In this document: piece by piece, positions 28,092 to 37,542 of the stretch | Numbering within the stretch: the stretch's first letter is position 1 | Layout of the letters: each line of letters starts with the position of its first letter | Source: JAOPZW01 sp963788935 | Lineage (GTDB): Bacteria > Actinomycetota > Thermoleophilia > Solirubrobacterales > Solirubrobacteraceae | DNA length: 64,000 nucleotides | Direction: 5' to 3' | Assembly (NCBI GenBank): GCA_963788935.1 | Contig: CAWBIM010000016.1 | Coordinates: 248,001-312,000, forward strand | Made by a program: the position numbers and the translations under genes | The notes under the pieces: model-generated | Databases searched by the model: none | Told to the model about the DNA's origin: nothing | What the model saw: only the letters and a program-made list of their open reading frames with translations

Positions 28092-28897
28092 CCGAGCAGC
28101 GAACCGAGCCGCACGACGAGGCGACCAACGGCGGCGCCGTCCTGCTCGACGCGTCGCACATCTCGAAGATCTTCGGCGGCCTCGTCGCGGTCAACGACGT
28201 CACGTTCCGCGTGCCGCCGAAGGCGATCGTGTCGCTCATCGGCCCGAACGGGGCGGGCAAGACGACGTTCTTCAACTGCCTCACCGGCCTCTACCGGCCG
28301 ACGACCGGCCGGGTCCTCCTCGACGGGAAGGACATCACCGCCAAGCGCGCCGACCTCGTCACCAAGGCCGGCGTCGCGCGCACGTTCCAGAACATCAAGC
28401 TGTTCCGGACGATGACGTCGATCGAGAACGTGCAGGTCGGCATGCACGGCCAGCTCCGCTCTCGCGTGAGCGGGATGATCGTGCGGACGCCCTTCAACCG
28501 CCGTGAGGAGAAGGCGAGCTACGAGAAGGCGCGCGAGCTCCTGCGGGTCGTCGGCCTCAAGCGCCACAACGAGATCGCGATGAACCTCCCGTACGGCGAC
28601 CAGCGCCGGCTCGAGATCGCCCGCGCGCTCGCATCCGAGCCCCGGCTCCTGCTGCTCGACGAGCCGACGGCCGGCATGAATCCGCAGGAGTCCGAGGAGC
28701 TGCGGCGGCTCATGGAGACGCTGCGCTCCGAGCGCGGCATCTCGGTGCTCCTCATCGAGCACGACATGAAGGTGGTCATGAACGTCTCCGACCACATCAC
28801 GGTGCTCGACCACGGCGAGAAGATCGCCGAGGGCGCGCCCGCCGAGGTGCGGGCCAACCCGCGCGTGATCGAGGCCTACCTCGGGAGCCAGGCGTGA
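28088..28897 (+). CDS. livG: Branched-chain amino acid ABC transporter ATP-binding protein LivG
   Basis: 269 residues. Walker A is GPNGAGKTTFFN near residue 55, the Q-loop region is VARTFQNIKLF, and the signature is the degenerate YGDQRRLEIARAL usual in LivG. Walker B is LLLLDEPTAGMNP and the H-loop is LLIEHDM. The C-terminal extension IAEGAPAEVRANPRVIEAYLG is typical. It energises uptake together with LivF, whose GTG overlaps its stop. Confidence 0.95.
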   Translation: MTEQRTEPHDEATNGGAVLLDASHISKIFGGLVAVNDVTFRVPPKAIVSLIGPNGAGKTTFFNCLTGLYRPTTGRVLLDGKDITAKRADLVTKAGVARTFQNIKLFRTMTSIENVQVGMHGQLRSRVSGMIVRTPFNRREEKASYEKARELLRVVGLKRHNEIAMNLPYGDQRRLEIARALASEPRLLLLDEPTAGMNPQESEELRRLMETLRSERGISVLLIEHDMKVVMNVSDHITVLDHGEKIAEGAPAEVRANPRVIEAYLGSQA

Positions 28898-29634
28898 GCG
28901 CGACGGCGCCGACCAACGGCAACGAGCCGGTCCTCATCGTCGAGGACATCCACACGTTCTACGGCTCGATCGAGGCCCTCAAGGGGATCTCGCTCGAGGT
29001 CAACGAGGGCGAGATCGTCACGCTCATCGGCGCCAACGGCGCGGGCAAGTCGACGACGCTGCGCTCGATCTCGGGGATCGTCCCGCCGCGCACCGGCCGG
29101 ATCGTGTTCAACGGCGCCGAGATCCAGGGCCTGCCGGGCCACACCGTGGCCGAGATCGGCATCGCCCAGTCGCCCGAGGGCCGGCGGATCTTCTCGCGCA
29201 TGACCGTCCTCGAGAACCTCGAGATGGGCGCGTTCACCCGCCGCGACGCGAAGGGCATCAAGGAGGACCTCGACCGCGTCTACACGCTCTTCCCGCGCCT
29301 GAAGGAGCGCGAGCGCCAGAAGGGCGGGACGATGTCGGGCGGCGAGCAGCAGATGCTCGCGATCGGCCGAGCGATGATGGCCCAGCCGAAGCTGCTGCTC
29401 CTCGACGAGCCCTCGCTCGGCCTCGCGCCGGTCATCGTCGACCGCATCTACGAGGTCGTGCGGGAGATCAACGCCCAGGGCACGACGATCGTCCTGGTCG
29501 AGCAGAACGCCAACTACGCGCTCGACGTGTCGAACCGGGGCTACGTCCTCGAGACCGGCCACGTCGTGCTGACCGACACGTCCGAGAACCTGCGCAACGA
29601 CGAGCGCGTCCAAGTCGCATACCTGGGGACCTGA
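28894..29634 (+). CDS. livF: Branched-chain amino acid ABC transporter ATP-binding protein LivF
   Basis: 246 residues. Walker A GANGAGKSTTLRSI, Q-loop region AQSPEGRRIFSRMTVLENL (the LivF-specific PEGR), signature MSGGEQQMLAIGRAM, Walker B LLLLDEPSLGLAP and the H-loop position as VEQNANYAL, where Gln replaces His as is common in LivF. The GTG start overlaps livG. A small membrane-protein gene begins two bases after its stop. Confidence 0.95.
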   Translation: MSATAPTNGNEPVLIVEDIHTFYGSIEALKGISLEVNEGEIVTLIGANGAGKSTTLRSISGIVPPRTGRIVFNGAEIQGLPGHTVAEIGIAQSPEGRRIFSRMTVLENLEMGAFTRRDAKGIKEDLDRVYTLFPRLKERERQKGGTMSGGEQQMLAIGRAMMAQPKLLLLDEPSLGLAPVIVDRIYEVVREINAQGTTIVLVEQNANYALDVSNRGYVLETGHVVLTDTSENLRNDERVQVAYLGT

Positions 29635-29636
29635 CC

Positions 29637-29879
29637 ATGACCACGTTCGTCCTCGCCGCCGTCGGCGCCAAGGCCTTCTACCTGCTGATGATCTGGCTGG
29701 CGTCCGCGATCGTCGCGGCCGAGATGTCCAAGCGCAAGGGCTACGGCGAGAAGTGGGGCCTCGGCACGGGCCTGCTCCTGAGCTTCATCGGCGCGATCAT
29801 CTGGCTGCTCGTGCCGCCGCGCGAGAACTCGCCCTGGCGTCAGCGCCAGCAGCGCGAGCGCGCCGCCAAGGCGGAGTAG
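29637..29879 (+). CDS. Small membrane protein (80 aa) at the end of the liv operon, GAKAF motif
   Basis: 80 residues with two hydrophobic segments (about 3-27 and 43-60) and a charged tail. The second half, GLGTGLLLSFIGAIIWLLVPP, resembles many short two-helix membrane proteins of unknown function. The first segment contains VGAKAFYLLMIW, echoing AIGAKAFDAFMI of the 54-residue protein that precedes the operon. It is two bases downstream of livF, so it should be co-expressed with the transporter. No established function. Confidence 0.75.
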   Translation: MTTFVLAAVGAKAFYLLMIWLASAIVAAEMSKRKGYGEKWGLGTGLLLSFIGAIIWLLVPPRENSPWRQRQQRERAAKAE

Positions 29880-29881
29880 CC

Positions 29882-29899
29882 GCCCGGCCGCGGCCGGGC
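29882..29899. terminator. Palindromic hairpin between convergent genes
   Basis: GCCCGGCC and GGCCGGGC flank two central bases, giving an 18-base near-palindrome just after the stop at 29879 and ahead of the convergent gene ending at 29908. It can fold on either strand, so a bidirectional terminator is likely. Confidence 0.5.
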
Positions 29900-29907
29900 C
29901 GCGGCGC

Positions 29908-30810
29908 TCAGGCGAGCGCGTCCCGCAACGCCTCGTCGAGGTCGGGGTGGCGAAAGGTGTACCCGAGGTCGAGCGGGCGGCGGGGCACGGCGCGCTGGCC
30001 CTCCGTCACGACGTCGGACATGTCGCCGTAGAGCAGCTGCAGCGCGAAGCCGGGGATCGGCAGGAGCGCCGGCCGGTGCAGCGCGCGCCCCAGCGCCCGG
30101 GAGAACACCGCGTTCGTGACCGGCTCGGGCGCCGAGCCGTTGACCGGCCCCGTCCAGTCCGCGTCGTCGATCGCCGCGAGGTAGATGCCGACGAGGTCGT
30201 CCGCGTGGATCCACGGCATGTACTGGTCGCCGCCGGCGATCGGCCCGCCGACGCCGAGCTTGAACGGCGTCAGCATCCGCGCGAGCGCGCCGCCGCCGCC
30301 GTCGAGGACGACGCCGGTGCGCACGCGCACGACGCGCATCCCGAGCTCCTCGGCCCGGGCGGCCTGGTGCTCCCAGGCGATGCAGACCTCCGCGAGGAAC
30401 CCGGTCCCGGGCCGCGCGGACTCCTCGACGACCTCGTCGCCCCGCGCGCCGTAGTAGCCGACGGCCGAGGACGACACGAGGACGCCCGGCCGCGGGTCCG
30501 CCGCCCGCAGGCCCTCGACGAGGTTGCGCGTGCCGGTCTCGCGCGACTCGGCGATCGCGCGCCGCGACGCATCGGTCCAGCGCTGGTCGACGCGCTCGCC
30601 CGCGAGGTGGACGATCGCGTCGCGGCCGGCCAGGGCCGAGGCCGGCGCCGGGCCGGTGTTCGGGTCCCAGCGCTCGGCCGGCACGCCGAGCGCGCCCGAG
30701 GTCTTCTCCGGGTCGCGCGACAGCACGGTGACGTCGTCGCCGCGCGCGCGCAGCGCGCGGACGAGCTTCGTGCCGATCAGCCCGCTCGCGCCCGTCAGGG
30801 TGACTCGCAT
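29908..30810 (-). CDS. TIGR01777-type NAD(P)-binding epimerase (SDR39U1-like)
   Basis: 300 residues. The nucleotide-binding motif TLTGASGLIGTKLVRAL is at the N-terminus, then IVHLAGERVDQRW, VSSSAVGYYGARGDEVV with the catalytic Tyr region, MPWIHADDLVGIYL, and the family-specific end around GDMSDVVTEGQRAVPRR. This matches the TIGR01777 family, whose substrate is unknown. The ATG at 30810 is supported by GGGAGG on the minus strand about seven bases upstream; longer frames lack such a site. Confidence 0.9.
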   Translation of the reverse strand: MRVTLTGASGLIGTKLVRALRARGDDVTVLSRDPEKTSGALGVPAERWDPNTGPAPASALAGRDAIVHLAGERVDQRWTDASRRAIAESRETGTRNLVEGLRAADPRPGVLVSSSAVGYYGARGDEVVEESARPGTGFLAEVCIAWEHQAARAEELGMRVVRVRTGVVLDGGGGALARMLTPFKLGVGGPIAGGDQYMPWIHADDLVGIYLAAIDDADWTGPVNGSAPEPVTNAVFSRALGRALHRPALLPIPGFALQLLYGDMSDVVTEGQRAVPRRPLDLGYTFRHPDLDEALRDALA

Positions 30811-30885
30811 GCCGCCTCCCGATTCGCTCATAGAAGGACATACGCGGCGCCCCGCGCCCGCGCTCAATCCCGTGGATCGGGACGC

Positions 30886-30891
30886 TAGGGT
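30886..30891 (+). promoter_or_regulatory. -10 box for polA
   Basis: TAGGGT ends eight bases before the polA ATG, suggesting a leaderless or nearly leaderless transcript. No -35 hexamer is evident. Confidence 0.35.
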
Positions 30892-30899
30892 GAATCGCC

Positions 30900-33511
30900 A
30901 TGTCAGGCAACGGGAACGCGGACGGCGCGCAGCACGACGAGCTCTTCCTCATCGACGGAAACTCGCTCGCCTATCGCGCGTTCTTCGCCCTCCCCGAGTC
31001 GATCGCGACCTCCACCGGCTTTCCGACGAACGCGATCTTCGGGTTCGCCTCGATGCTCGTGAAGCTCCTCACCGACTACGGCAGCAAGCCGACCGTCGTG
31101 GTCTGGGACGCGGGCTCCTCGGGCCGCAAGGAGGTCTCCCAGGACTACAAGGCGACGCGCACCTCGCGCCCGAGCCTGCTCAAGGAGCAGTGGCCGCACC
31201 TCGAGCCGCTCGTCGAGGCCTTCGGCTACCGCAACGTCAAGCGTCGCCGGGCTTCGAGGCCGACGACGTCATCGCCTCGATCGCCGAGCGCGCCCGCGGC
31301 GAGGGCGTCCCGGTCATGGTCGTCACCGGCGACCGCGACGCGTTCCAGATCATCGACCCGGACTCGAAGGTCCGCGTGATGGCCACGGGCCGCGGCATCA
31401 CCGACACGAAGGTCTACGACCACCAGGCCGTGATCGACCGCTACGGCATCGCGCCCGACCTGATCCCCGACTTCTACGGGCTCAAGGGCGATACCTCGGA
31501 CAACATCCCGGGCGTTCCCGGGATCGGCGACAAGACCGCGTCGCAGCTGCTGCAGCAGTTCGGCTCGCTCGAGGGCGTCCTCGCCCACATCGACGACATC
31601 TCCGGGGCCAAGCGCAAGCAGAACCTGACCGAGCACTCCGACAACGCGCGGGTCAGCAAGGTCCTCGCGACGATCATGCGCGACGTCCCCGTCGAGGTCG
31701 ACCCGATCGCCGAGGCCGCGCGGCCACCCGATCGCTCGAAGCTGCGCGAGGTCTTCCGCGAGTTCGAGCTGCGCTCGCCGCTGCAGCGCCTCGAGGAGGC
31801 CTTCGGGGACGACGACAGCGCGGCGCCCGCGCCGGTGGCCGAGACGATGATCACCGCCCGCGTGCGGGCCGGCACGCTCGCGGACGTCGCGGCCCTCGGC
31901 GTCGACGCCGAGGTGGCGGTCGCCGTCCGCGCGCCCGCGCCGCCCGAGGGCGAGCTGTTCGCCGAGACCGAGCCGTGGCGCTTCGCCGTCGCGACCGGCG
32001 ACCGCGTGCTCGTCGGCCCGTGCGACGGGCCGGAGGAGTTCGTCGTCGCGCTCGGCGACCGCCAGGTCGTCGCCCACGACGCCAAGGCGCTGCGCCTCGT
32101 GCCGCCCAACCTCGTCCACGACACGCTGCTCGCCGCCTACCTGCTCGAGCCCGCCCGCCGCGGCTTCCCGTTCCGCGAGATCTGCGAGGAGCGCGGCCTG
32201 GCAACCGACGTCGCCGACCCGGTCGGGGCCGAGGCCGTGCTCACCGAGGCGCTCGCCGCCTGGCAGCGCGAGCAGCTCGAGGACCGCGGCCTGACCCGCC
32301 TCATGGCCGAGGTCGAGCTGCCGCTCGTGCGCGTCCTGCGCGACATGGAGATCGCCGGCGTGCGGCTCAACAAGGAGCGCCTGGCCGAGGTCGACGCCCG
32401 CGTGCGCGAGGAGATCAGGAGCCTCGAGCGCGAGATCTGGGCCCTCGCCGACGAGGAGTTCGTGATCGGCTCGCCGCAGCAGCTCGGCCAGATCCTGTTC
32501 GAGAAGCTCGGGCTGTCGCGCAAGCGTCGCGGCAAGACCGGCTTCTCGACCGACGCCCGCGTCCTGCAGGCGATCCGCAACGAGCACGAGATCGTCCCCA
32601 AGATCGAGCGCTGGCGCGAGCTCAACCAGATCGAGAAGACCTACCTCGACGTCCTGCCGCAGCTCGCCGACGCCCAGAGCCGCATCCACACGACGTTCGT
32701 GCAGGCCGCCGCGACGACGGGTCGGCTCGCCTCGACGAACCCGAACATGCAGAACGTCCCGGTCCGCACGGAGCTCGGCCGCGAGATCCGCGACTGCTTC
32801 GAGGCCGCGCCCGAGCACGTGCTGCTCTCGGCCGACTACTCGCAGGTCGAGCTGCGGGTGCTCGCGTTCATCGCCGACGAGCCGGTGCTCAAGGAGATCT
32901 TCGTGCGCGGCGAGGACGTCCACACCGCGACCGCCGCGCAGGTCTTCGAGAAGGACCCGTCGGAGCTGACGCCGATGGACCGCTCGAAGTCGAAGATGAT
33001 CAACTACGGGATCGTCTACGGCCTCAGCGACTACGGGCTCGCCGACCGCCTGAACATCGCGCGCGAGGAGGCCAAGGCCTTCATCGACGCCTACCTCGAG
33101 CGCTTCCCGCGCGTGGCGGCGTTCATGGCCGACACGATCAAGCAGGCGACCGAGACCGGCTACGTCACGACGCTGTTCGGCCGCCGCCGCCAGATCCCCG
33201 AGCTGCGCGCGCGCAACTGGGGCGTGCGGACGCTGGGCGAGCGCCTGGCCGTCAACACGGTCATCCAGGGCACCGCGGCGGACGTCATGAAGCTCGCGAT
33301 GATCCGCGTCCACTCAGAGCTCGAGCGCCGCGGGCTCGAGACGCGGATGATCCTCACGATCCACGACGAGCTCCTCTTCGAGGGGCCCGAGTCCGAGATG
33401 GACGACGTGCGCGCGATCGCCGAGACCGAGATGGTCGCGCCGTGGGGCGACCGCACCCCGCCGCTCGCGGTCGACGCGGGCGTCGGGCGCAGCTGGCTCG
33501 ACGCGAAGTAG
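30900..33511 (+). CDS. polA: DNA polymerase I, frame broken once
   Basis: About 869 residues. Domains are a 5'-3' nuclease (FLIDGNSLAYRAFFALP at the start, then FEADDVIASIAERA and GDRDAFQII), a degenerate 3'-5' exonuclease region lacking the DxE metal motif, and the polymerase domain with motif A DYSQVELRVLAF, O-helix SKSKMINYGIVYGLSDYG and motif C IHDELLFEG. The O-helix has Tyr where E. coli has Phe762. The frame breaks around 31242-31251; the net change fits two extra bases (giving NVKVAGFEADD) or one missing base. It acts in Okazaki-fragment maturation and repair. Confidence 0.93.
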
Positions 33512-33514
33512 CGG

Positions 33515-34660
33515 CTAGGCCGCCGCGCGCTCGGGCTCGGCGCCCACCGGCGGGAGCTCGCCGCCCTCGAGCGCGAAGGCGGGCGGGGCGATCCGCAGGT
33601 AGTGGCCGAAGGACCAGTCGATGAAGGGCTGCCAGTTCATCGCGCGCAGCGCGGGCGTCATCAGCGGCGTCGGGTTCACGCGCGAGACGAGGCTCTGGAC
33701 GCGCAGCAGCCACCGGAACGGCCGCCGGTGCTTGTCGCAGAACGCCGCGTAGCGGGCGAGCGCCTGCGCGCGGTCCTGGCGGCCCTCGACGACCGCGCGC
33801 AGCTCGCGGCCGCAGGCGAGGCCGAAGTAGAGCGCCGTGCGGATGCCCTCGGCCGTCGTCGGCAGGCAGTGGCCGGCCGAGTCGCCCGTGTAGAACAGCC
33901 CGTCCTCGATCGGGCGGCGCATCTGGTGCGGGATCCAGTTGCCCTGGTAGCGCACGGCCGGCACGTCGAGGTCCTCCGCCAGGCGGACCGTCGGCTCCTT
34001 GACGTGGTCGCGCGGGTCGAAGGAGCCGACGCCGACGCGCAACTCGTCGCCGGCCGGGAAGCTCCACGAGTAGCCCGCGCGCACGTAGGAGGGGTCGAGC
34101 CAGAGCTCGAGGTCGGCACCGTTGCCGTTGGGGTGGACCTCGAGGCCCCGCGACAGGCGCGCCTCCGGCGGCTGGATCCCGGGGTCGGCGGCCGAGAGCA
34201 CCCGGCGCCAGCCGAGCGCGTCCACGATCAGCGGCGCGGACAGGTCGCCGCGGTCGGTGTGCACGGTGAAGCCGGTGCGCCCGTCGACCTTCGCGGTCTC
34301 GAACTCCGCGTCGCCCTGCTCGCGCAACAGCTCGCAGAGCGTGCGGTAGTCGAAGGTCGAGAACGTGAACGGCAGCCGCCAGCGGAAGTCCCGCGAGGGC
34401 GTGTGGACGAGCAGCGATCCGAAGGTCTGGCGGATCGATCCCTGCAGCCCGAGGTTCACGAGCCACTCGGTCGGCGCGGCGCACGCGGACGTCTGGCGCT
34501 CCCCGACCTCGTAGCGGTCGATCATGAGCACCCGGGCGCCACTTCCGCGCAACTCCCGCGCGACGGCCAGCCCGGCGAAGCTCGCGCCGCAGATGAGGAC
34601 GTCCCAGGAGCCGCTCAGCGGCGTGCGCTCCAACCCGCGCTTGGTGGCCCGAACCGGCAT
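33515..34660 (-). CDS. Geranylgeranyl-reductase-like FAD oxidoreductase (copy 2)
   Basis: 381 residues, homologous along its whole length to the gene at 14346: VRATKRGLERTPL at the start, DVLICGASFAGLAVAREL for FAD, GERQTSACAAPTEWL, VDALGWRRVL, and FYTGDSAGHCLPTTAEGIRTALYFG. Unlike copy 1 it has no prenyl synthase beside it. The ATG at 34660 is preferred to one at 34672 because TAGAAT on the minus strand (plus positions 34671-34676) overlaps the latter and lies ten bases upstream of 34660. It converges on polA with three bases between the stops. Confidence 0.82.
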   Translation of the reverse strand: MPVRATKRGLERTPLSGSWDVLICGASFAGLAVARELRGSGARVLMIDRYEVGERQTSACAAPTEWLVNLGLQGSIRQTFGSLLVHTPSRDFRWRLPFTFSTFDYRTLCELLREQGDAEFETAKVDGRTGFTVHTDRGDLSAPLIVDALGWRRVLSAADPGIQPPEARLSRGLEVHPNGNGADLELWLDPSYVRAGYSWSFPAGDELRVGVGSFDPRDHVKEPTVRLAEDLDVPAVRYQGNWIPHQMRRPIEDGLFYTGDSAGHCLPTTAEGIRTALYFGLACGRELRAVVEGRQDRAQALARYAAFCDKHRRPFRWLLRVQSLVSRVNPTPLMTPALRAMNWQPFIDWSFGHYLRIAPPAFALEGGELPPVGAEPERAAA

Positions 34661-34708
34661 GAGCCCCGGCATTCTAGGCGGGGCGACTGCGCTACCCTAC
34701 GCCGCTAC

Positions 34709-36164
34709 ATGTCCCAGACCACCATCCCGACTTCTGACGCAAAGGTCGTCGAAGGCTCCGACGGCCTGCTCCTCGAGATCGACGGCCAGATCGTCCCCAA
34801 TTACGACGCCACGTTCGCCCCGTTCGAGGAGGGCGACGTCGTCTCCGGCCGCGTCGTGCGCATCGACAACGACGAGGTCCTCGTCGACATCGGCTACAAG
34901 AGCGAGGGGGTCATCCCCTCCAACGAGCTGTCGATCCGCAAGAACGTCGACCCCCACGACGAGGTCGAGATGGGGGAGGAGGTCGACGCGCTGGTCCTCA
35001 CCAAGGAGGACCAGGACGGCCGCCTCATCATGTCCAAGAAGCGCGCGCGCTTCGAGAAGGCATGGCGCCGCATCGAGGCCGCGGCCGAGAGCGGCGAGCC
35101 CGTCGAGGGCACCGTCATCGAGGTGGTCAAGGGCGGCCTGATCATCGACCTCGGCGTCCGCGGCTTCCTGCCCGCGTCGCTGGTCGACATCCGCCGCGTG
35201 CCCAACCTCGACGAGTACATGGGCACGAAGATCGAGACGAAGGTCATCGAGCTCAACCGCTCGCGCAACAACGTCGTCCTGAGCCGCCGCGCGGTCCTCG
35301 AGGAGGAGCGCAAGGAGCAGCGCCAGGAGATCCTCGACCGCCTGCAGCCCGGCCTCATCGTCGAGGGCCAGATCTCGAACATCGTCGACTTCGGCGCGTT
35401 CGTCGACCTCAACGGCATCGACGGCCTCATCCACATCTCCGAGCTGTCCTGGTCGCACGTCAACCACCCGTCCGAGATCCTGTCGATCGGCGACACGGTC
35501 CAGGTCAAGGTGCTCGACATCGACCGCGACCGCCAGCGCATCTCCCTGGGTCTCAAGCAGACCCAGGAGGATCCGTGGCAGCGGGTCGTCGACACCTACA
35601 ACGTCGGCGACGAGCTCGAGGGCACCGTCACGAAGGTCGTCACGTTCGGCGCGTTCGTCGAGATCCTCGACGGCGTCGAGGGCCTCGTCCACATCTCCGA
35701 GCTGGCCAACCACCACGTCGAGAACCCGCGCGAGGTCGTGCAGCCGGGCGACGACGTCCGCGTCAAGATCCTCGAGATCGACTCGGACCGCCGCCGCCTG
35801 TCGCTGTCGGTCAAGCGCGTCGAGGGCCAGGTCCTGCCGCGCCGCGACGTCGCGCCTGCGGTCGACCTGGACGACGTGCCCGAGCTCGGCCTGAGCGAGG
35901 ACGTCTTCGCCGGCGGCGAGTCGGGGCGGCGGCGCCGTCGCCGACGACCTGCCCGCGCCGGCCGACGAGCCCGCGGCCGAGGCGGCCGTGGCCGACGAGC
36001 CCGTGGCCGAGGCGCCCGTGGCCGAGGCCGTGGCCGAGGAGCCTGTGGCCGAGGAGCCTGTGGCCGACGAGCCCGTGTCCGAGGAGCCCGTGGCGGACGA
36101 GCCCGTGGCCGAAGTGCCCGCCGGCGACGAGCCCGCGGGCGAGGAGCCCGCCGGCAGCGAGTAG
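34709..36164 (+). CDS. rpsA: 30S ribosomal protein S1, frame broken once; long acidic repeat tail
   Basis: 484 residues after correction. Four S1 (OB-fold) RNA-binding repeats are clear (about residues 40-110, 127-195, 210-282 and 296-370), with GLIHISELSW and GLVHISELAN typical of repeats 3 and 4. S1 brings mRNA to the 30S subunit. The frame breaks in GGGG at 35923-35926; dropping one G leads to GGGAVADDLPAP and then a tail of about 55 residues built from VADEP/VAEEP-like units, ending at 36164. TACCCT at 34693-34698 lies ten bases before the ATG. Confidence 0.92.
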
Positions 36165-36770
36165 CTGGCCGAGCCGGGAGCCATCCCCTTCGTCGGACTG
36201 ACCGGCGGCCTCGGCGCCGGGAAGTCCACGGCGCTCGCGGCGCTGGAGCGCCTCGGCGCCGCGACGATCTCGACCGACGCCGTGGTGCACGAGCTGTACG
36301 CGACCGCCGAGGTGCGCGACGCGGTCGTCGCGCGCTGGGGCGAGGACGTCGCCCCGGGCGGCACGGTCGACCGCCCCGCGATCGCCCGGGCCGCGTTCGC
36401 CACGCCCGAGGACCGCGCATGGCTCGAGGGCCTGCTGTGGCCCCGGGTCGGGGCGCGCGTCGCGGAGTGGCGCGAGGAGGTCTCCCGCGCCGAGCCGGCC
36501 CCGCCGGTCGCCGTGGTCGAGACGCCGCTGCTCTTCGAGGCGGGCATGGAGGGCATCTACGACGCCACGATCGCCGTCGTGGCCGACGAGGACGTCCGGC
36601 GTGAGCGCGCGGCCGCGCGCGGGCATCATGCGGTGGACGAGCGCGCGGCCCGGCAGCTTCCGCAGGAGGAGAAGGCGGCCCGCGCGACGTACGTGGTCGC
36701 AAACAGCGGCACGGTCGAGGATCTCACCCTTGCGCTGTCCCGCGTGCTTGAGAACCTGCACCAGGCATGA
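36165..36770 (+). CDS. coaE: Dephospho-CoA kinase, no canonical start codon
   Basis: About 201 residues. The P-loop GLTGGLGAGKSTALAALERLG, DAVVHELY, ETPLLFEAGMEG and DEDVRRERAAARGHH are diagnostic of CoaE, which phosphorylates dephospho-CoA in the last step of CoA synthesis. The frame opens directly after the rpsA stop, with CTG as the first codon, and has no ATG, GTG or TTG before the P-loop. CTG at 36165 or a rare ATC at 36183 are the only options unless a base error hides the true start. rpsA-coaE adjacency is conserved in actinobacteria. The end overlaps the next gene by ATGA. Confidence 0.9.
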   Translation: MAEPGAIPFVGLTGGLGAGKSTALAALERLGAATISTDAVVHELYATAEVRDAVVARWGEDVAPGGTVDRPAIARAAFATPEDRAWLEGLLWPRVGARVAEWREEVSRAEPAPPVAVVETPLLFEAGMEGIYDATIAVVADEDVRRERAAARGHHAVDERAARQLPQEEKAARATYVVANSGTVEDLTLALSRVLENLHQA

Positions 36771-37504
36771 GCACCCGAGCCCACCCCGCCACCGGCCCGC
36801 GCGCCCTGCGGCGCGCGGAGGCGCGCCGGCGCGTCGTGCGCCGCCGGCGGGTCGCGGCGATCCTGGGCACGGCGCTCGTCGTGGGGCTCGGCGTCGCCCT
36901 CAGCTGGCCGAGCTTCCACCACGCGGTGCGCGAGATCGCGCTGCCGCTGCGCCACGAGGACATCATCCGCCAGCAGGCGCGCGACAAGGATCTCGACCCG
37001 GCGCTCATCGCCGGCGTCATCTACGCCGAGTCGCACTTCCGCGACGGCCAGACCTCCGCCGCCGGCGCGCAGGGCCTGATGCAGATCACGCCCGCGACGG
37101 CGCAGATGATCGCGCGCAAGTCGGGCGGCGTCGCGTTCACGGTCGAGGATCTCGGCACGCCGCAGGTGAACATCGCCTACGGGTCGTGGTACCTGCGCTA
37201 CCTCATGGGCCGCTACGACGGCAACCGGACGTTCGCGCTCGCGGCGTACAACGGGGGCGAGGGCAACGTCGACCGCTGGATCTCCGAGGCGCGGGCGCGC
37301 CACGAGGACCTGACGATCGCGGCGATCCCGTTCTCGGAGACGCGCACCTACGTCCAGCGCGTCCTCGACGCCCGGCGCGAGTACCGGCGCTCGTACGCGC
37401 GCGAGCTCGGGTCGAAACTCCGTAGGCGGGCGTCGGGCGATCGCCGTACTGGGTTGCCCGTACTGGCGCCGCCCCGGCGCGGCGCGTACCATCGACCGCG
37501 ATGA
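36767..37504 (+). CDS. Lytic transglycosylase (SLT domain), membrane-anchored
   Basis: 245 residues. A basic N-terminus leads into one membrane segment (about residues 29-46). The SLT domain follows with catalytic Glu in GVIYAESHFRDGQTS, then AAGAQGLMQITPATA and FALAAYNGGEGNVDRW. These enzymes cut peptidoglycan glycan strands at the cell envelope. The ATG overlaps the coaE stop. The stop overlaps the ATG of the trpS leader peptide, an unusual overlap of a structural gene with an attenuator. Confidence 0.9.
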   Translation: MSTRAHPATGPRALRRAEARRRVVRRRRVAAILGTALVVGLGVALSWPSFHHAVREIALPLRHEDIIRQQARDKDLDPALIAGVIYAESHFRDGQTSAAGAQGLMQITPATAQMIARKSGGVAFTVEDLGTPQVNIAYGSWYLRYLMGRYDGNRTFALAAYNGGEGNVDRWISEARARHEDLTIAAIPFSETRTYVQRVLDARREYRRSYARELGSKLRRRASGDRRTGLPVLAPPRRGAYHRPR

Positions 37505-37542
37505 CCCGTTCGTCGCACACGTGCTGGTGGTGGCCGCAGTAA
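37501..37542 (+). CDS. trpS leader peptide with three consecutive Trp codons
   Basis: Thirteen codons encode MTRSSHTCWWWPQ, then TAA. Three TGG codons in a row (37525-37533) in a short ORF directly before mutually exclusive hairpins and a tryptophanyl-tRNA synthetase gene are the hallmark of ribosome-mediated attenuation. When charged Trp-tRNA is scarce, the ribosome stalls on these codons. The ATG overlaps the upstream TGA (ATGA), so the leader can be translated by coupling or from a leaderless transcript starting after a possible TACCAT box (37487-37492). Confidence 0.85.
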   Translation: MTRSSHTCWWWPQ

